64,000 nucleotides of DNA from assembly GCF_008086045.1 (NCBI RefSeq), contig NZ_VSEY01000005.1, positions 248,001 through 312,000 on the forward strand, in the 5' to 3' direction. A model generated the notes under the pieces. That model saw only the letters and a program-made list of their open reading frames with translations, did not search any database and was not told the DNA's origin. Below are positions 24,593 to 34,730 of this stretch, piece after piece. This stretch comes from Nonomuraea sp. PA05. Lineage in GTDB: Bacteria; Actinomycetota; Actinomycetes; Streptosporangiales; Streptosporangiaceae. Within the stretch, counting starts at the first letter, position 1, and each line of letters starts with the position of its first letter. A program made the position numbers and the translations under genes.

Positions 24593-27500
24593 TCAGGTAC
24601 GGCGGTCGGTGCCGTTGCCGTCGTAACCGAGCAGCCGCATGGCCGTGTCCGGATCCATCGCCGCGGCCAGGAGCTGGGCCCTGGCGTGGGCCTGGTCGCG
24701 CTCCTGCTCCGCCTTGGCCTGCGCCGTACGGATGCCCTTGATCGCGACGAACGCCAGCCCCGCGCCCACGATCCCGGCCACGACCACGACGAACAGCAGG
24801 AGCAGCAGCCCGGGCGAGGCCACCCCGGCCACCGTGGAGTTGGTGCCCGCGCCGCCGCCCAGCGTGCCCGTCACCGCGAGCGCCGCGATGATGGACAGCA
24901 CCACGAGGCCGAGCAGGCTGGCGATGACCAGCCAGACCCGGCTCACCGACCGCTTCGGCGGGGCGGCGGGGGTGCTCACCACGACGGGCACCGGCGTCCC
25001 CGCCGGTGCGGGCGGCTGGGCGGTGCCGGCCCAGGGCACGAACTCCGGCCTGTCGGCCGGCTCGGCGGCCGGGCCGGTGACAGCCGCCCCAGGGACAGGC
25101 GGCCCCACCGGCGGCCCCACCGGCGGTGCCAGGGACGGGGCCGTGGACGAGCCCGCGGGAAGCGGCGTGCCCGGCGGTGGCGGCGGCGCCACCTGGATCA
25201 CGGGCGGCGCCTGGATCACAGGCGGTGAGCCAGGCGCTTGGATCACGGGCGGCGAGCCGGGCGCCTGGATCATCGCGGCGGTCCCGGGCGGCGCCGGATG
25301 CACCCCCACGATCCCGGCGACCCCGCCGAAGGCACCCGGCACGGCCTCCACCGGCTCCTGATGCCCCGGCAGCTCCCGCTCGATCCTGCTGTGCTCCTTG
25401 TGCGCCCTGACCGCGTCCCGGTGGTACTCCTCCAGCTCCTGGTACAGCTCGTCGGAGGTGTAGATGCTGCCGTCCAGCAGCGGCCCCGGCTCCCCGCGGA
25501 TGATGGCGACCACGTCGTCACCGTTGAGCGTCTTGTGCGTCTCCAGCGCGTGCGCCAGGCAGAGCACCTCCCTGCGGTGCTGCACCAGCAGCTCCTCGGT
25601 CTTCTCCAGCAGCCGCACCAGGTTGAACTCGATGCGCTCGCCCAGCACGTCGGGCGTCAGGTCCTGCTGGCGCCTGGCCGGCTCCCTGTCGGTGATGCCG
25701 ATGGAGCCGCCGGGCCCGCCCGGCTTGCGCACGGCCTTGCCGCCCATGATCTCCAGCTCCTGGAGCGCGGGCAGCGAGGTGACGCCCGAGCCCATCCCCC
25801 AGTACGACTCCATCATCGCGGTGAGGTAGGTCGCGGAGTACAGGTCCCCGGAGACGCCGGAGGAGTTGTCCTCGCCGAAGAACATGCGCTCTCCGGCCAG
25901 CGAGGCCAGGGAGACCATGATGTCGGCCTCGTGCTCGGACTTCCACCGGGTGAACTGGTCCTCGGGCTTGATCGAGGCGACCATGCCCAGGTAGTCGGCG
26001 CCCTTCTCGATGGTGGCGATGTCGATTTCCAGGTGGAAGCGGGTGACGTAGGCGACGACGGCGTGGCAGGCCTCGTGCACGGCCACGGCGTGCCGCTCGC
26101 GCTCGATGTACTCGACGTCCTCGGGCGGGCCGAGCTGCTTGAGCCGCTTGGCGCGCAGCACGTCCGACCAGGTGATGACCTCGCGCCCGTCCCTGATGGC
26201 GGTGATGAGCGACTCGTTGACCAGGTCCTTGATGGTGGCGCCGGTGGCGTACGGGGTGATGGTGGCGAGCTTGTCGACCTGCTCGGGGGTGAGCTCGTGC
26301 TCGACCTTGTCGAAGTATCCCTGGTAGGTGCGCACCCGCCCGGCCTTGGACGGGTAGCCGACCTTGTAGATGCGGTCGATGCGGCCCGGCCGCAGCAGCG
26401 CCTCGTCCAGCGCGTCGGGCCGGTTGGTGGCCATCATGACGAGGATGCGGTACTTGGGCGGTGGCTTGGGCCGCATGCCGAGCAGCCTGCGTACCAGCCG
26501 GTTGAAGAAGCCGCGCGGCTTCTTGAGCCCGGACAGCTCGGTGAGCAGCGCCTGGAGGGTTCCGGGGTCGCCGCTGTTCATCATGCCGCCGCCCATCATG
26601 AAGCGGTTGCGCCCGCCGGGCTCCTCCTGCTTGCCGGGGCGGAAGGTGAGCATCTGGCGGGTGGCCTCGGACATGTAGTTCATGCCGTGGCAGCCGTCGA
26701 AGCCGGACGAGTGCCCGGCGAAGCCGCCGCCCTGTCCTGGCGGGCCCTGCTGGGCCAGCCGGCCGCGCTTGCCGAGCGAGTCCGCCTCGTCGAAGAAGAC
26801 GATCACGCCGCCGTACCGCAGCGCCAGCTTGCGCAGCTTCCTGAACAGCGACTTGACCTTGAGGATGCCGATGCCCATGAACATGTTCGTGAACGCGCCC
26901 GGATCCACGAACACGTAAGGCTTGCCGGTCTCACCGGCCACGGCCTCGGCCATCAGGGTCTTGCCGGTGCCCGGCGGGCCCCACAGCAGCAGGCCGCTGG
27001 GGACGTAACCGCCGCGCTTCTCGATCTCGTCGGGCCGCTCCAGGAAGACGATGTTCTCCTGGACGCGCTCGACCACGTGGTCCTGCCCCCACACGTCGTC
27101 GAAGCGGGTCTTGATGTCGTCGGGGAAGTACGTCTCGACGCCGCCCCTGGACAGGAACCAGAACAGGCCGACGAACTGGATGATGACGAAGAAGAACAGG
27201 AAGACGATCTGCAGGAAGAAGGGCAGCGCCTGCCAGATCAGCGCCGGCGCCTGGAGCAGCGCGGCGAACGGGCTGACGTCCAGCACCGCCCCCAGCACCA
27301 GGGCGATCAGGGTGATGAAGAAGAGGATCTTCAGCGCCCTGGCGAGGCGGAAACGCGTCCAGTCGTCGAAGCGGCGGTGCGTCCAGCGTTCGAACCCGCC
27401 GAAGACCTTCTGGCTCCAGAAGCGGTGGTAACCCGACCAGTGCTCGCTGATGAAGAAATGCAGTTGCCTGACGATCTCCGCGCCGAGCAACCAGAAGATC

Positions 27501-27721
27501 CACTGGTACTCCATCGCGATGCGCCGCGCGGCTTCCGGGAAGGAGATGATGCCCTCGAAGTCCGCCATCACCTTCCACGTCAGGACGAGGTAGGCGAGCA
27601 CGAGTGCGATCAGGAACTTGCTCCGGTCCCAGAACTGCATTTTCTTCCTGGTCACGGATTCGGGATCGTTGGGCCCGCTGCCGGGGGCGCGCAGCCCTTC
27701 ATGGTGAATCGTCGTGGTCAA
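24593..27721 (-). CDS. FtsH-like membrane AAA+ ATPase/metalloprotease with long insertion and Pro-rich tail
   Basis: 1042 residues. Membrane helices lie near 33-50, 72-90, 132-148 and 160-190, then an FtsH-type AAA+ module: Walker A GPPGTGKT 248-255, Walker B VIVFFDEAD 306-314, and sensor/arginine region ATNRPDALDEALLRPGRIDR 431-450. The peptidase domain has HEACH at 549-553 (the HExxH zinc site) and a likely third ligand Asp626. About 70 residues rich in Gly, Gln and Met are inserted after Walker B, where FtsH has a short loop. Residues 800-930 are a Pro-rich linker with a 27-bp-encoded repeat, and two further helices end the protein. The start is TTG 27721 with GGGAG upstream. It follows a lipoprotein gene by 10 bp and probably acts with it on membrane or secreted clients. 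Confidence 0.87.
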   Translation of the reverse strand: MTTTIHHEGLRAPGSGPNDPESVTRKKMQFWDRSKFLIALVLAYLVLTWKVMADFEGIISFPEAARRIAMEYQWIFWLLGAEIVRQLHFFISEHWSGYHRFWSQKVFGGFERWTHRRFDDWTRFRLARALKILFFITLIALVLGAVLDVSPFAALLQAPALIWQALPFFLQIVFLFFFVIIQFVGLFWFLSRGGVETYFPDDIKTRFDDVWGQDHVVERVQENIVFLERPDEIEKRGGYVPSGLLLWGPPGTGKTLMAEAVAGETGKPYVFVDPGAFTNMFMGIGILKVKSLFRKLRKLALRYGGVIVFFDEADSLGKRGRLAQQGPPGQGGGFAGHSSGFDGCHGMNYMSEATRQMLTFRPGKQEEPGGRNRFMMGGGMMNSGDPGTLQALLTELSGLKKPRGFFNRLVRRLLGMRPKPPPKYRILVMMATNRPDALDEALLRPGRIDRIYKVGYPSKAGRVRTYQGYFDKVEHELTPEQVDKLATITPYATGATIKDLVNESLITAIRDGREVITWSDVLRAKRLKQLGPPEDVEYIERERHAVAVHEACHAVVAYVTRFHLEIDIATIEKGADYLGMVASIKPEDQFTRWKSEHEADIMVSLASLAGERMFFGEDNSSGVSGDLYSATYLTAMMESYWGMGSGVTSLPALQELEIMGGKAVRKPGGPGGSIGITDREPARRQQDLTPDVLGERIEFNLVRLLEKTEELLVQHRREVLCLAHALETHKTLNGDDVVAIIRGEPGPLLDGSIYTSDELYQELEEYHRDAVRAHKEHSRIERELPGHQEPVEAVPGAFGGVAGIVGVHPAPPGTAAMIQAPGSPPVIQAPGSPPVIQAPPVIQVAPPPPPGTPLPAGSSTAPSLAPPVGPPVGPPVPGAAVTGPAAEPADRPEFVPWAGTAQPPAPAGTPVPVVVSTPAAPPKRSVSRVWLVIASLLGLVVLSIIAALAVTGTLGGGAGTNSTVAGVASPGLLLLLFVVVVAGIVGAGLAFVAIKGIRTAQAKAEQERDQAHARAQLLAAAMDPDTAMRLLGYDGNGTDRRT
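25209..25275 (-). repeat. 27-bp tandem repeat in the Pro-rich linker of the FtsH-like gene
   Basis: GCCTGGATCAC recurs at 25209, 25236 and 25263, with a shorter-spaced copy just before. On the coding strand the units encode APGSPPVIQ, twice in full. Copy number could vary without a frameshift. Confidence 0.8.
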
Positions 27722-27731
27722 TGAAGCTCCC

Positions 27732-28409
27732 TCATCCGGGCAGCCGGAGCAGCTTGAAAGAACTCGCGATCTTGTCGAACTCGGCGGCGCGCTTCGCGTA
27801 GCAGAGGGACTGGCAGCCGATGAGCATGACGGAGACCGTGGCGCCCTTCTCGTCGAGAATGGCGGTGTGGTCGAACGTCTGGACGTCGTTGCCGATCTGG
27901 TAGTTGAAGCGGACGCGCACTCCTCTGGCTCCGCTGTCGAGGCTCAGCACCTCGTCACTGATGGGCTCGAAGCGGCTGAACATCGGCGGCTGGCTCATGG
28001 CCATGGCCTGCTGCAGGTAGGCCGTGCGTACCTCCTCGGTCACCGGGAGGACGAAGTCGCGCAGCCTGTTGAGGGAGATCGAGTCGCGTTGCTCTTCGGT
28101 GAGCTGGTGCACGGTGGCGTAGACGAACGGCTCCGTCGAGCCGAGCAGATGGTTGACCGACGGATCCGCTGACTGGTCGAAGGCCGTCGACCAGACCCGC
28201 TGCGCCCGCAGCAGCGCGGCCTGCGAGTTGGGATGGTCGCCGGACAGGTACAACTCGATGGGATAGGCGTCGAGCTGCGTGAACGAGGCCGGCACCTTGA
28301 AGTACGTGGTGCCGCTCTTGTCGCTGACGTAGGTGAACTCCGGCTGCCCGCACGCGGACAGCATCAGGACCGCGACCATGAGCGCGATCAAAGCCCGTGT
28401 TTTTTTCAC
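27732..28409 (-). CDS. Lipoprotein of unknown function, partner of the FtsH-like gene
   Basis: 225 residues. The N-terminus MKKTRALIALMVAVLMLSAC is a lipoprotein signal with the lipobox LSAC, so the mature protein is anchored outside the membrane through Cys20. The body alternates strands and polar helices (FTYVSDKSGTTYFKVPASFT, ARGVRVRFNYQIGNDVQTFD) and ends with SSFKLLRLPG. Two cysteines near the C-terminus (GCQSLC) may form a disulfide. I do not recognise a named family. The GTG start at 28409 follows GGAGG. It is the first gene of a two-gene run, 10 bp ahead of the FtsH-like protease, which suggests an extracytoplasmic cofactor, adaptor or client of that enzyme. Confidence 0.75.
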   Translation of the reverse strand: MKKTRALIALMVAVLMLSACGQPEFTYVSDKSGTTYFKVPASFTQLDAYPIELYLSGDHPNSQAALLRAQRVWSTAFDQSADPSVNHLLGSTEPFVYATVHQLTEEQRDSISLNRLRDFVLPVTEEVRTAYLQQAMAMSQPPMFSRFEPISDEVLSLDSGARGVRVRFNYQIGNDVQTFDHTAILDEKGATVSVMLIGCQSLCYAKRAAEFDKIASSFKLLRLPG

Positions 28410-28657
28410 CAGGGCTTACCTCCGCATGACGGACCAACGGAGTTGTTGTGCCCGCTTTGGAGGGAAATCAGCTCGCCGCACGGTGAGAAATCTTGACCAA
28501 ATCTTGGCCAAGCCTTGGCTTTACTTGTTACAGACCAAAAAGCCCTCCGTGCAGGGGTTGCGGCGCTCCGCTACAACGTTCATGCAACCCCCATTGGTTC
28601 ATCCCGGGAAGTAGCGAAAGATATGAGGATCCCTATCGACAACCCCTGGAGCGGACA

Positions 28658-28993
28658 ATGACAGAACCCGCGATGGAGACGGTCGACTCCTTCGGCATGA
28701 CAGCCGAGCGCCAGTTCGCCGACCTCTGGTCCCGGTCGGTCCTGACGGTCAGGGAGCGCAGGCTGCTCCTGCTCGGGCTGCTCGTCGGCCAGGGGCTGCA
28801 CGAGATGACCGACGCCCAGCTCGACGTCGCGCTGCGCGCCGGCGAGCTGAGCGAGGCCGAGCTGCGGGAGGTCGCGGTCTTCCTGACGCACTACGCGGGC
28901 TGGGCCAGGGGCGCCAAGCTGAACGATCAGGTGGAGTCGCTGATCGAGCGGGTCAGGCGGCCTCGATCCGATAGATCGGACCTTGAAGGCTGA
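28658..28993 (+). CDS. Carboxymuconolactone decarboxylase-like protein
   Basis: 111 residues, all helical. The order of helices and the segments VLTVRERRLLLLGLLVGQGL and VAVFLTHYAGWARGAKLNDQ resemble the CMD/AhpD-like fold, in which the second element contains HYAGWP. The Cys-x-x-Cys or proton-relay residues of catalytic AhpD proteins are absent, so a redox role is unlikely. ATG 28658 is preceded by GGAGCGG. Its last 41 bases overlap the end of the convergent sugar dehydrogenase gene. Upstream are 248 bp of AT-richer sequence with no recognisable gene. Function unknown. Confidence 0.65.
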   Translation: MTEPAMETVDSFGMTAERQFADLWSRSVLTVRERRLLLLGLLVGQGLHEMTDAQLDVALRAGELSEAELREVAVFLTHYAGWARGAKLNDQVESLIERVRRPRSDRSDLEG

Positions 28994-30140
28994 GCGCGTA
29001 CAGCTCGCCGTCGGGGCCCTCCCCGAACGACGAGAGCTGCTCCACCCTGCCGACCTCGGCCGAGTCCGCGGCGTCGTCGGCGGGCGCGGCCCTGACCCAG
29101 CCAGCGCAGAAGTCGCCGTACAGGAACTGCCCCTTCAGCCAGGGGATCTTCTCGCCGCGGTAGACGTACCCGGCGATCACCGAGCAGTTGCCGCCCTCGC
29201 CCAGCGGGTAGACGATCACCGGCTCGACGAGGCCGCGGGCCTGGCCGTCGCGGAAGCGCGCCCTGCCCTCGCGCAGGTTCCAGCCGTAGTTCTCGCCGCC
29301 CTCGCTGCTCGCGGGCTGGTGGTCGACCTCCTCCCACGCGTTCTGCCCGACGTCGCCGATCCACAGGTCGCCGGTGCCGCGGTCGAAGCTGAACCGCCAG
29401 GGGTTGCGCAGGCCGTAGGCCCAGATCTCGCCCCGCGCGCCCCTCCTTGCGGCGAACGGGTTGTCGTCCGGGATCTTGTACGGGTCGCCGCGCGGGTCGA
29501 TGCGCACCAGCTTGCCGAGCAGCGTGTTCAGGTTCTGGCCGTTGCCCTGGGGGTCGCCCGCGCTGCCGCCGTCGCCGAAGGCGATGTAGAGGTAGCCGTC
29601 GGGGCCGAAGGCGAGCTGGCCGCCGTTGTGGTTGGCGTACGGCTGGTCCTGCCTGAGCACGTCGCGCCTGCCGGTCGCGCGCTCGCCGTCGTAGGCCCAC
29701 TCGGTGATGTGGGTGTGGCCCCGCGCGTCGGTCCAGTCGAGGTAGACCCAGCGGCCGGTGGGGTGGAACGCGACGCCGAGCAGCCCCTGCTCGTTGCCCG
29801 TGCTCACCTCGCCGGACAGGTCGATCACGACCTTGCCGCCGGTGGTGCGCAGCCGGCCCGTCTGCTCGGCCACGTAGAGCCGGTCGTCGCCCTTGCGCAC
29901 CGCGAACGCCACCGGCTGCTCCAGCTCGGCGATCCGCGTGAAGCGCAGCTCGCCGCGCTCCGCGGGCGCGGGCGTGGATGTGCCTGTCTGAGGCTCTGGC
30001 GGGCTGCTGCGGGGCGAGGACGCGGTGCCGGGGGCTTCGGTGCCCGGGGCGCGGGTCGCCGACCCGGCGGGCTGCTCGGGCGTGCAGGCGGTGAGGGCCA
30101 GCAGGAAGAGCCCGGCCACGACGATGCGCACGTCACCCAT
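28953..30140 (-). CDS. PQQ-dependent sugar dehydrogenase family lipoprotein
   Basis: 395 residues. MGDVRIVVAGLFLLALTAC is a lipoprotein signal with lipobox LTAC, then a Pro/Ser/Thr-rich linker and a six-bladed beta-propeller of the GDH-B (soluble glucose/sorbosone dehydrogenase) family. Motifs include NEQGLLGVAFHP, NHNGGQLAFGPDGYLYIAFG, IWAYGLRNPWRFSFD and GENYGWNLREG, which line the quinone and calcium site in family enzymes. It is therefore a cell-surface sugar or alcohol oxidoreductase, although actinobacterial members often lack a demonstrated PQQ requirement. ATG 30140 is preferred because the signal peptide starts there. The upstream spacer, shared with the divergent SDR gene, is made of 39-bp repeats. 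Confidence 0.88.
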   Translation of the reverse strand: MGDVRIVVAGLFLLALTACTPEQPAGSATRAPGTEAPGTASSPRSSPPEPQTGTSTPAPAERGELRFTRIAELEQPVAFAVRKGDDRLYVAEQTGRLRTTGGKVVIDLSGEVSTGNEQGLLGVAFHPTGRWVYLDWTDARGHTHITEWAYDGERATGRRDVLRQDQPYANHNGGQLAFGPDGYLYIAFGDGGSAGDPQGNGQNLNTLLGKLVRIDPRGDPYKIPDDNPFAARRGARGEIWAYGLRNPWRFSFDRGTGDLWIGDVGQNAWEEVDHQPASSEGGENYGWNLREGRARFRDGQARGLVEPVIVYPLGEGGNCSVIAGYVYRGEKIPWLKGQFLYGDFCAGWVRAAPADDAADSAEVGRVEQLSSFGEGPDGELYALSLQGPIYRIEAA

Positions 30141-30152
30141 CCTGCCACGCCC

Positions 30153-30244
30153 GTCACGGTCGAGGCGGGCTGACCGCACCGATCCATGGCAGTCACGACC
30201 CAGGCGGGCCGACCGCGCCGATCCGCGCCCGTTATGGTGCAGGC
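30153..30244. repeat. 39-bp minisatellite, two copies plus a partial, in a divergent promoter spacer
   Basis: GTCACG begins units at 30153 and 30192, each continuing as SAGGCGGGCYGACCGCRCCG and GATCC; a third, decayed start (GTTATGGTGCAGGC) lies at 30231. The period is 39 bp. The tract fills the 104-bp gap between the divergent sugar dehydrogenase and SDR genes, so both promoters must lie in or beside it. Confidence 0.75.
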
Positions 30245-30997
30245 ATGCCAACCGCACTGATCACTGGCGCGACCGCCGGCATCGGCGCCGCCTTCGCGCG
30301 CCACCTGGCCGCCGACGCCTACTCGCTCGTCCTCGTGGCGCGCGACGAGCTCCGCCTCGCCAAGGCCGCCGACCAGCTCAAGCTCAGGTACGGCGTGCGC
30401 GTCGAGGTGCTGCCCGCCGACCTGGCCACCGAGGAGGGCCTGGCCAAGGTCGAGTCGAGGCTGCGCGACGGCGTGGACCTTCTGGTCAACAACGCCGGAT
30501 TCGGCAACGCGGGGCACTTCCCGTACGTGCCGGTCGAGAACGAGCTGCGCATGCTCAAGGTGCACTGCGAGGCCGTGCTGCGGCTGACGCTGGCGGCGCT
30601 GCCCGGGATGCGGGAACGCGACCGGGGCGCGATCGTGAACGTGGCGTCCGTGGCGGCGTTCTTCGGCAGCCGCAGCACCTACAGCGCGTCCAAGGCGTGG
30701 GTGGTGAACTTCAGCGAGTCGGCCGCCGCCACGGTGAGCGACTCGGGCATCCGGATCATGGCGCTGTGCCCCGGTTTTGTGCGCACCGAGTTCCATCAGC
30801 GGGCCTCGATGGACAGCTCCGGCATCCCGTGGTTCCTGTGGCTGAAGGCCGAGGACGTGGTGCGCGCGGGGATGCGCGATCTGGCGGTGGGCAAGCGGGT
30901 GTCGGTCCCCGACCTGCGTTACAAGCTCATCGTGGCGGCGGGGCGGCTGGTGCCGCGCGGCGTGCAGGCCATGGTGTCGCGGCGTATCGGGCGCTGA
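30245..30997 (+). CDS. SDR family NAD(P)-dependent oxidoreductase
   Basis: 250 residues. TGATAGIG near residue 8 is the cofactor motif, followed by VARDELRL after the second strand and by NNAGFGNAG. The catalytic set is Ser in VNVASVAAFFGS with YSASK (Tyr-x3-Lys). The C-terminal third, including CPGFVRTEFHQRA and a Trp-rich stretch (IPWFLWLKAEDV), is typical of the DltE/YqjQ-like subgroup, whose members act on hydrophobic or unknown substrates. It is transcribed away from the sugar dehydrogenase gene. A hairpin terminator follows at 31018. Substrate unknown. Confidence 0.88.
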   Translation: MPTALITGATAGIGAAFARHLAADAYSLVLVARDELRLAKAADQLKLRYGVRVEVLPADLATEEGLAKVESRLRDGVDLLVNNAGFGNAGHFPYVPVENELRMLKVHCEAVLRLTLAALPGMRERDRGAIVNVASVAAFFGSRSTYSASKAWVVNFSESAAATVSDSGIRIMALCPGFVRTEFHQRASMDSSGIPWFLWLKAEDVVRAGMRDLAVGKRVSVPDLRYKLIVAAGRLVPRGVQAMVSRRIGR

Positions 30998-31017
30998 GGT
31001 CGTACCGGGAAAAGAGC

Positions 31018-31080
31018 GGGCCCCCGCCGCGGGAGGGGGTCGCGGTGGGGGCCCAGGCGGTCGCGGGCTTCACGCCCGCG
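31018..31080. terminator. Tandem hairpin terminators between SDR and ugpC/msiK
   Basis: GGGCCCCCGCCGCG pairs with CGCGGTGGGGGCCC (31018-31031 with 31041-31054, one wobble), and a second hairpin, CGCGGGC-TTCAC-GCCCGCG, follows at 31062-31080. They lie between two convergent genes and should stop transcription from both sides. Confidence 0.8.
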
Positions 31081-31095
31081 GCCGGGAACCGGATG

Positions 31096-31119
31096 TCAGC
31101 GGTTGGCTCAGCGGTTGGC

Positions 31120-31131
<12 letters not shown>
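31096..31131 (-). repeat. 12-bp tandem triplication covering a stop codon
   Basis: TCAGCGGTTGGC occurs three times without a gap. On the coding strand each unit is GCC AAC CGC TGA, so the ugpC/msiK reading frame ends ANR-stop and is followed by two more identical ANR-stop copies in the same frame. Confidence 0.95.
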
Positions 31132-32334
<1,203 letters not shown>

Positions 32335-32416
32335 GACATTCCTTCGCGCTCCAGGGCGGATTGCCCGGATGGTCCCGTCAGATCCACTCGCACGGAGTGA
32401 ATCTCCCCACTCATCG

Positions 32417-32538
32417 TGGATACGTTTTCAAGCATCTCACCCGAAACGGACATCGGTGTCAAGGGTTACCGCGTGACCAGCCCTTGTACTCACAGGTGCC
32501 TTCCAGTTTTCCCGGAAGCATGATGGAATCGTTTCCAT
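32417..32538. promoter_or_regulatory. Two LacI-type operators between ugpC/msiK and its divergent regulator
   Basis: ATGGAATCGTTTCCAT at 32523-32538 is a palindrome with a CG centre, typical of LacI/GalR operators; it overlaps the ATG of the regulator gene and suggests autorepression. A second, less symmetric site, TGGATACGTTTTCA at 32417-32430, lies on the side of ugpC. The two are about 107 bp apart, which would allow looping. Confidence 0.65.
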
Positions 32539-33607
32539 GGAGAAGCGGGCGACGATCAAGGATGTGGCCGAGGCGGCCGGTGTGGGCGTCGCCACCGTCT
32601 CCCGGGTGCTGTCGGGCGGCTCGGCCAGCCCGCAGACCAGGGAGCGCGTCCTGGCCGTCGCCGCGCAGCTCGACTACCGCCCCAGCGCGCTGGGCCGCAA
32701 CCTGCGCCAGCGCCGCACCGGCGGCATGGGCCTGCTCGTCCCCGACCTGACCGACACCTTCTACGCGCAGCTCGCCGAGGGCGTGCTCGCCTGCGCCCGC
32801 TCGGCCGGCGAGCCCGTCGTGCTCGGCTCCACCGCCGGCGACCCCGAGCAGGAGGCCGAGCTGATCGGCATGCTGCTGGAGCAGAGCGTCGACCGGCTCA
32901 TCGCCGTCCCCTCCGGCGAGGAGGACACCTGGGCCCCGGCCGTCCGCGCGGGCATGACGGTGGTCTTCGCCGACCGCCTGCCCGCCCCGCCGTCCCCCGA
33001 GATGGAGGACCCGGCCGCCGCGGCCGTCGGCGACCTCATGGCCCTGGACGGCCTCGCCACCCCCCAGCCTGCCTTCAGCCGCCCGCCGGAGGCGCCCGCC
33101 GTGCTGGCCGACGACCGGGCGGGCATCCGCACCGCGGTCCGCTACCTGCGCGGCCTCGGCCACCGGCGCATCGCCTTCCTCGGCGGCCCCGGCCACGACC
33201 GGCGGGCGTCGGCGTTCAGGGAGGCGGTGGGCTCGCCGGTGGACGAGGAGCTGGTCGTGTTCGGCACCGGCAGCCGCGACTCCGCCTACGCCGCCGCCTC
33301 CGGCCTGTTCCAGAGCCGCCCCGACCTGTCGGCCGTGGTCGCCGGCGGGAACGTGCTCGGCGAGGCCGCGGTGCTGGCCGCCAGGGAGCTGGACCTGCGG
33401 GTGCCGCGCGACGTGTCGCTGGTGATGTACGACGACGTGCCCTGGGCCGAGCTGTGCTCCCCGCCCCTCACGGTGATCGCCCAGCCGGGCCGCGACATGG
33501 GTTACCGCGCCGCCGAGCTGGTGCTGCGCTCCGGCGGGCGCAGGGCCCGCTCCGTCGTCCTGCCCACCGAGCTGATCATCAGGGGAAGCTGCGGCCCCCA
33601 CCGCTGA
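32537..33607 (+). CDS. LacI family transcriptional regulator
   Basis: 356 residues. The N-terminal helix-turn-helix and hinge are ATIKDVAEAAGVGVATVSRV, then LDYRPSALGRNLRQRRTG. The rest is a periplasmic-binding-protein-like sugar sensor, with GLLVPDLTDTFYAQLAEGV and RVPRDVSLVMYDDVPWAELC. A Pro/Ala-rich insertion of about 40 residues (after ADRLPAPPSPEMEDP) separates the two lobes and is unusual for the family. ATG 32537 lies inside the palindromic operator. It is divergent from the sugar ATPase gene and probably links that shared ATPase to sugar availability. Its end overlaps the convergent M29-like gene by 29 bp. Confidence 0.9.
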   Translation: MEKRATIKDVAEAAGVGVATVSRVLSGGSASPQTRERVLAVAAQLDYRPSALGRNLRQRRTGGMGLLVPDLTDTFYAQLAEGVLACARSAGEPVVLGSTAGDPEQEAELIGMLLEQSVDRLIAVPSGEEDTWAPAVRAGMTVVFADRLPAPPSPEMEDPAAAAVGDLMALDGLATPQPAFSRPPEAPAVLADDRAGIRTAVRYLRGLGHRRIAFLGGPGHDRRASAFREAVGSPVDEELVVFGTGSRDSAYAAASGLFQSRPDLSAVVAGGNVLGEAAVLAARELDLRVPRDVSLVMYDDVPWAELCSPPLTVIAQPGRDMGYRAAELVLRSGGRRARSVVLPTELIIRGSCGPHR

Positions 33608-34730
33608 GCCCCGTGTAGCGGCGCGGCAGGATCATCACCGGGTTGTCGTCGAGGATCACCTCCGGCGGCCCGAACCGCGCCGCCACCTCCCTGATCTCCG
33701 GCTCGTCGAGCAGCAGCAGCCGCCCCCGCTCCACGAACGTCTCCCCGTCCACGACCACGGTCGGCCGGTCCACCTGGCAGTCGCAGTGCGCGAAGCCCGG
33801 CCCCGAGGTGACCGGCGCGCCGTCGGTCAGCCCGTCCAGGCCGCAGTAGAACGCCCCCGCGTGCTTCTCCCGCTCGAACTGCGTGCCGCCCGCGACGCGC
33901 ACCTTCGGGTTCAAGCCGAACAGGGCGTGCCGCATGTAGAAGCCGCCGGGCGCGTAACGGCGCAACTGCCCGGCGGCGGCCCCGCCCTCGATCTTGCGGA
34001 CCAGGTTGCCCTCCAGCGTGACGCGCAGCGGCTCCTCCGGCACGCCCGTGACCGTGCTGTCCTCCACGACCAGCACGCCCTCCGTCTCCGTCGGCCAGAA
34101 GTTCACGCCCCCGTACGGGAACGGCCGCCAGTCGCCCGGCCGCAGCCCGCCAGGACCGGGATCCTCGAAGGTCAGCCCCGCGAACGTCAGATCCGTGCCG
34201 CGCGCCGACGTCACCCTGATCGAGGAGGCCGCGTTGAGCTGCCGCAACGCCCTGGCCACCAGCGCGTGGAAGACCTCGGCGGGCAGCCGCGCGCCCGTCA
34301 GCAGCGCGCCCGCCGTGGCCGCCATGTGCAGCGACAGGAAGCGGGCCGAACGGGCCCTGATCTGGTCGAAGAACAGCGGGGCCGTGTGCACCTCGCCCCA
34401 CCACGTCCCGCTGATCACCACGTCCGCCTCGTGGAAGGCGGCCGTCTCGATCGGCAGCGGCGCCTCCCTGTCCCACCCGCCCGCGCTGAACGACGGCACC
34501 GACAGGATCCGCACGTCGGCGTCACGCAGCGCCGCCGCCGCGGCGATCGCCTGCACCACCACCGGGTCCACGGTGTGCTCCATCATCAGCAGCACCCGGT
34601 CGCCCGCCGCCAGCCGGACGTACTCGCACAGGTTGTGCACGCCGGGCATCAGCTCGACGATCGAGTACGGGGACACGGCCGGCTCTGCGACATAGCTGAA
34701 GGGCGATGCCGCGTACGGATTGATCGTCAT
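33579..34730 (-). CDS. M29 aminopeptidase/NicX-like metalloprotein
   Basis: 383 residues. The N-terminal domain is a two-lobed alpha/beta region (LCEYVRLAAGDRVLLMMEHT), and the C-terminal half carries the metal site of M29-type peptidases: EGNLVRKIEGG, HALFGLNPKVRV, FEREKHAGAFYCGLD and AHCDCQVDRPTVVVDGE, including an HxD pair (His-Cys-Asp). The fold is shared by leucine aminopeptidases of family M29 and by ring-cleaving dioxygenases such as NicX (2,5-dihydroxypyridine), so peptidase or oxygenase activity is possible; annotation as a peptidase alone would be unsafe. The gene is divergent from the LuxR gene and overlaps the convergent LacI gene. Confidence 0.75.
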   Translation of the reverse strand: MTINPYAASPFSYVAEPAVSPYSIVELMPGVHNLCEYVRLAAGDRVLLMMEHTVDPVVVQAIAAAAALRDADVRILSVPSFSAGGWDREAPLPIETAAFHEADVVISGTWWGEVHTAPLFFDQIRARSARFLSLHMAATAGALLTGARLPAEVFHALVARALRQLNAASSIRVTSARGTDLTFAGLTFEDPGPGGLRPGDWRPFPYGGVNFWPTETEGVLVVEDSTVTGVPEEPLRVTLEGNLVRKIEGGAAAGQLRRYAPGGFYMRHALFGLNPKVRVAGGTQFEREKHAGAFYCGLDGLTDGAPVTSGPGFAHCDCQVDRPTVVVDGETFVERGRLLLLDEPEIREVAARFGPPEVILDDNPVMILPRRYTGLSGGGRSFP

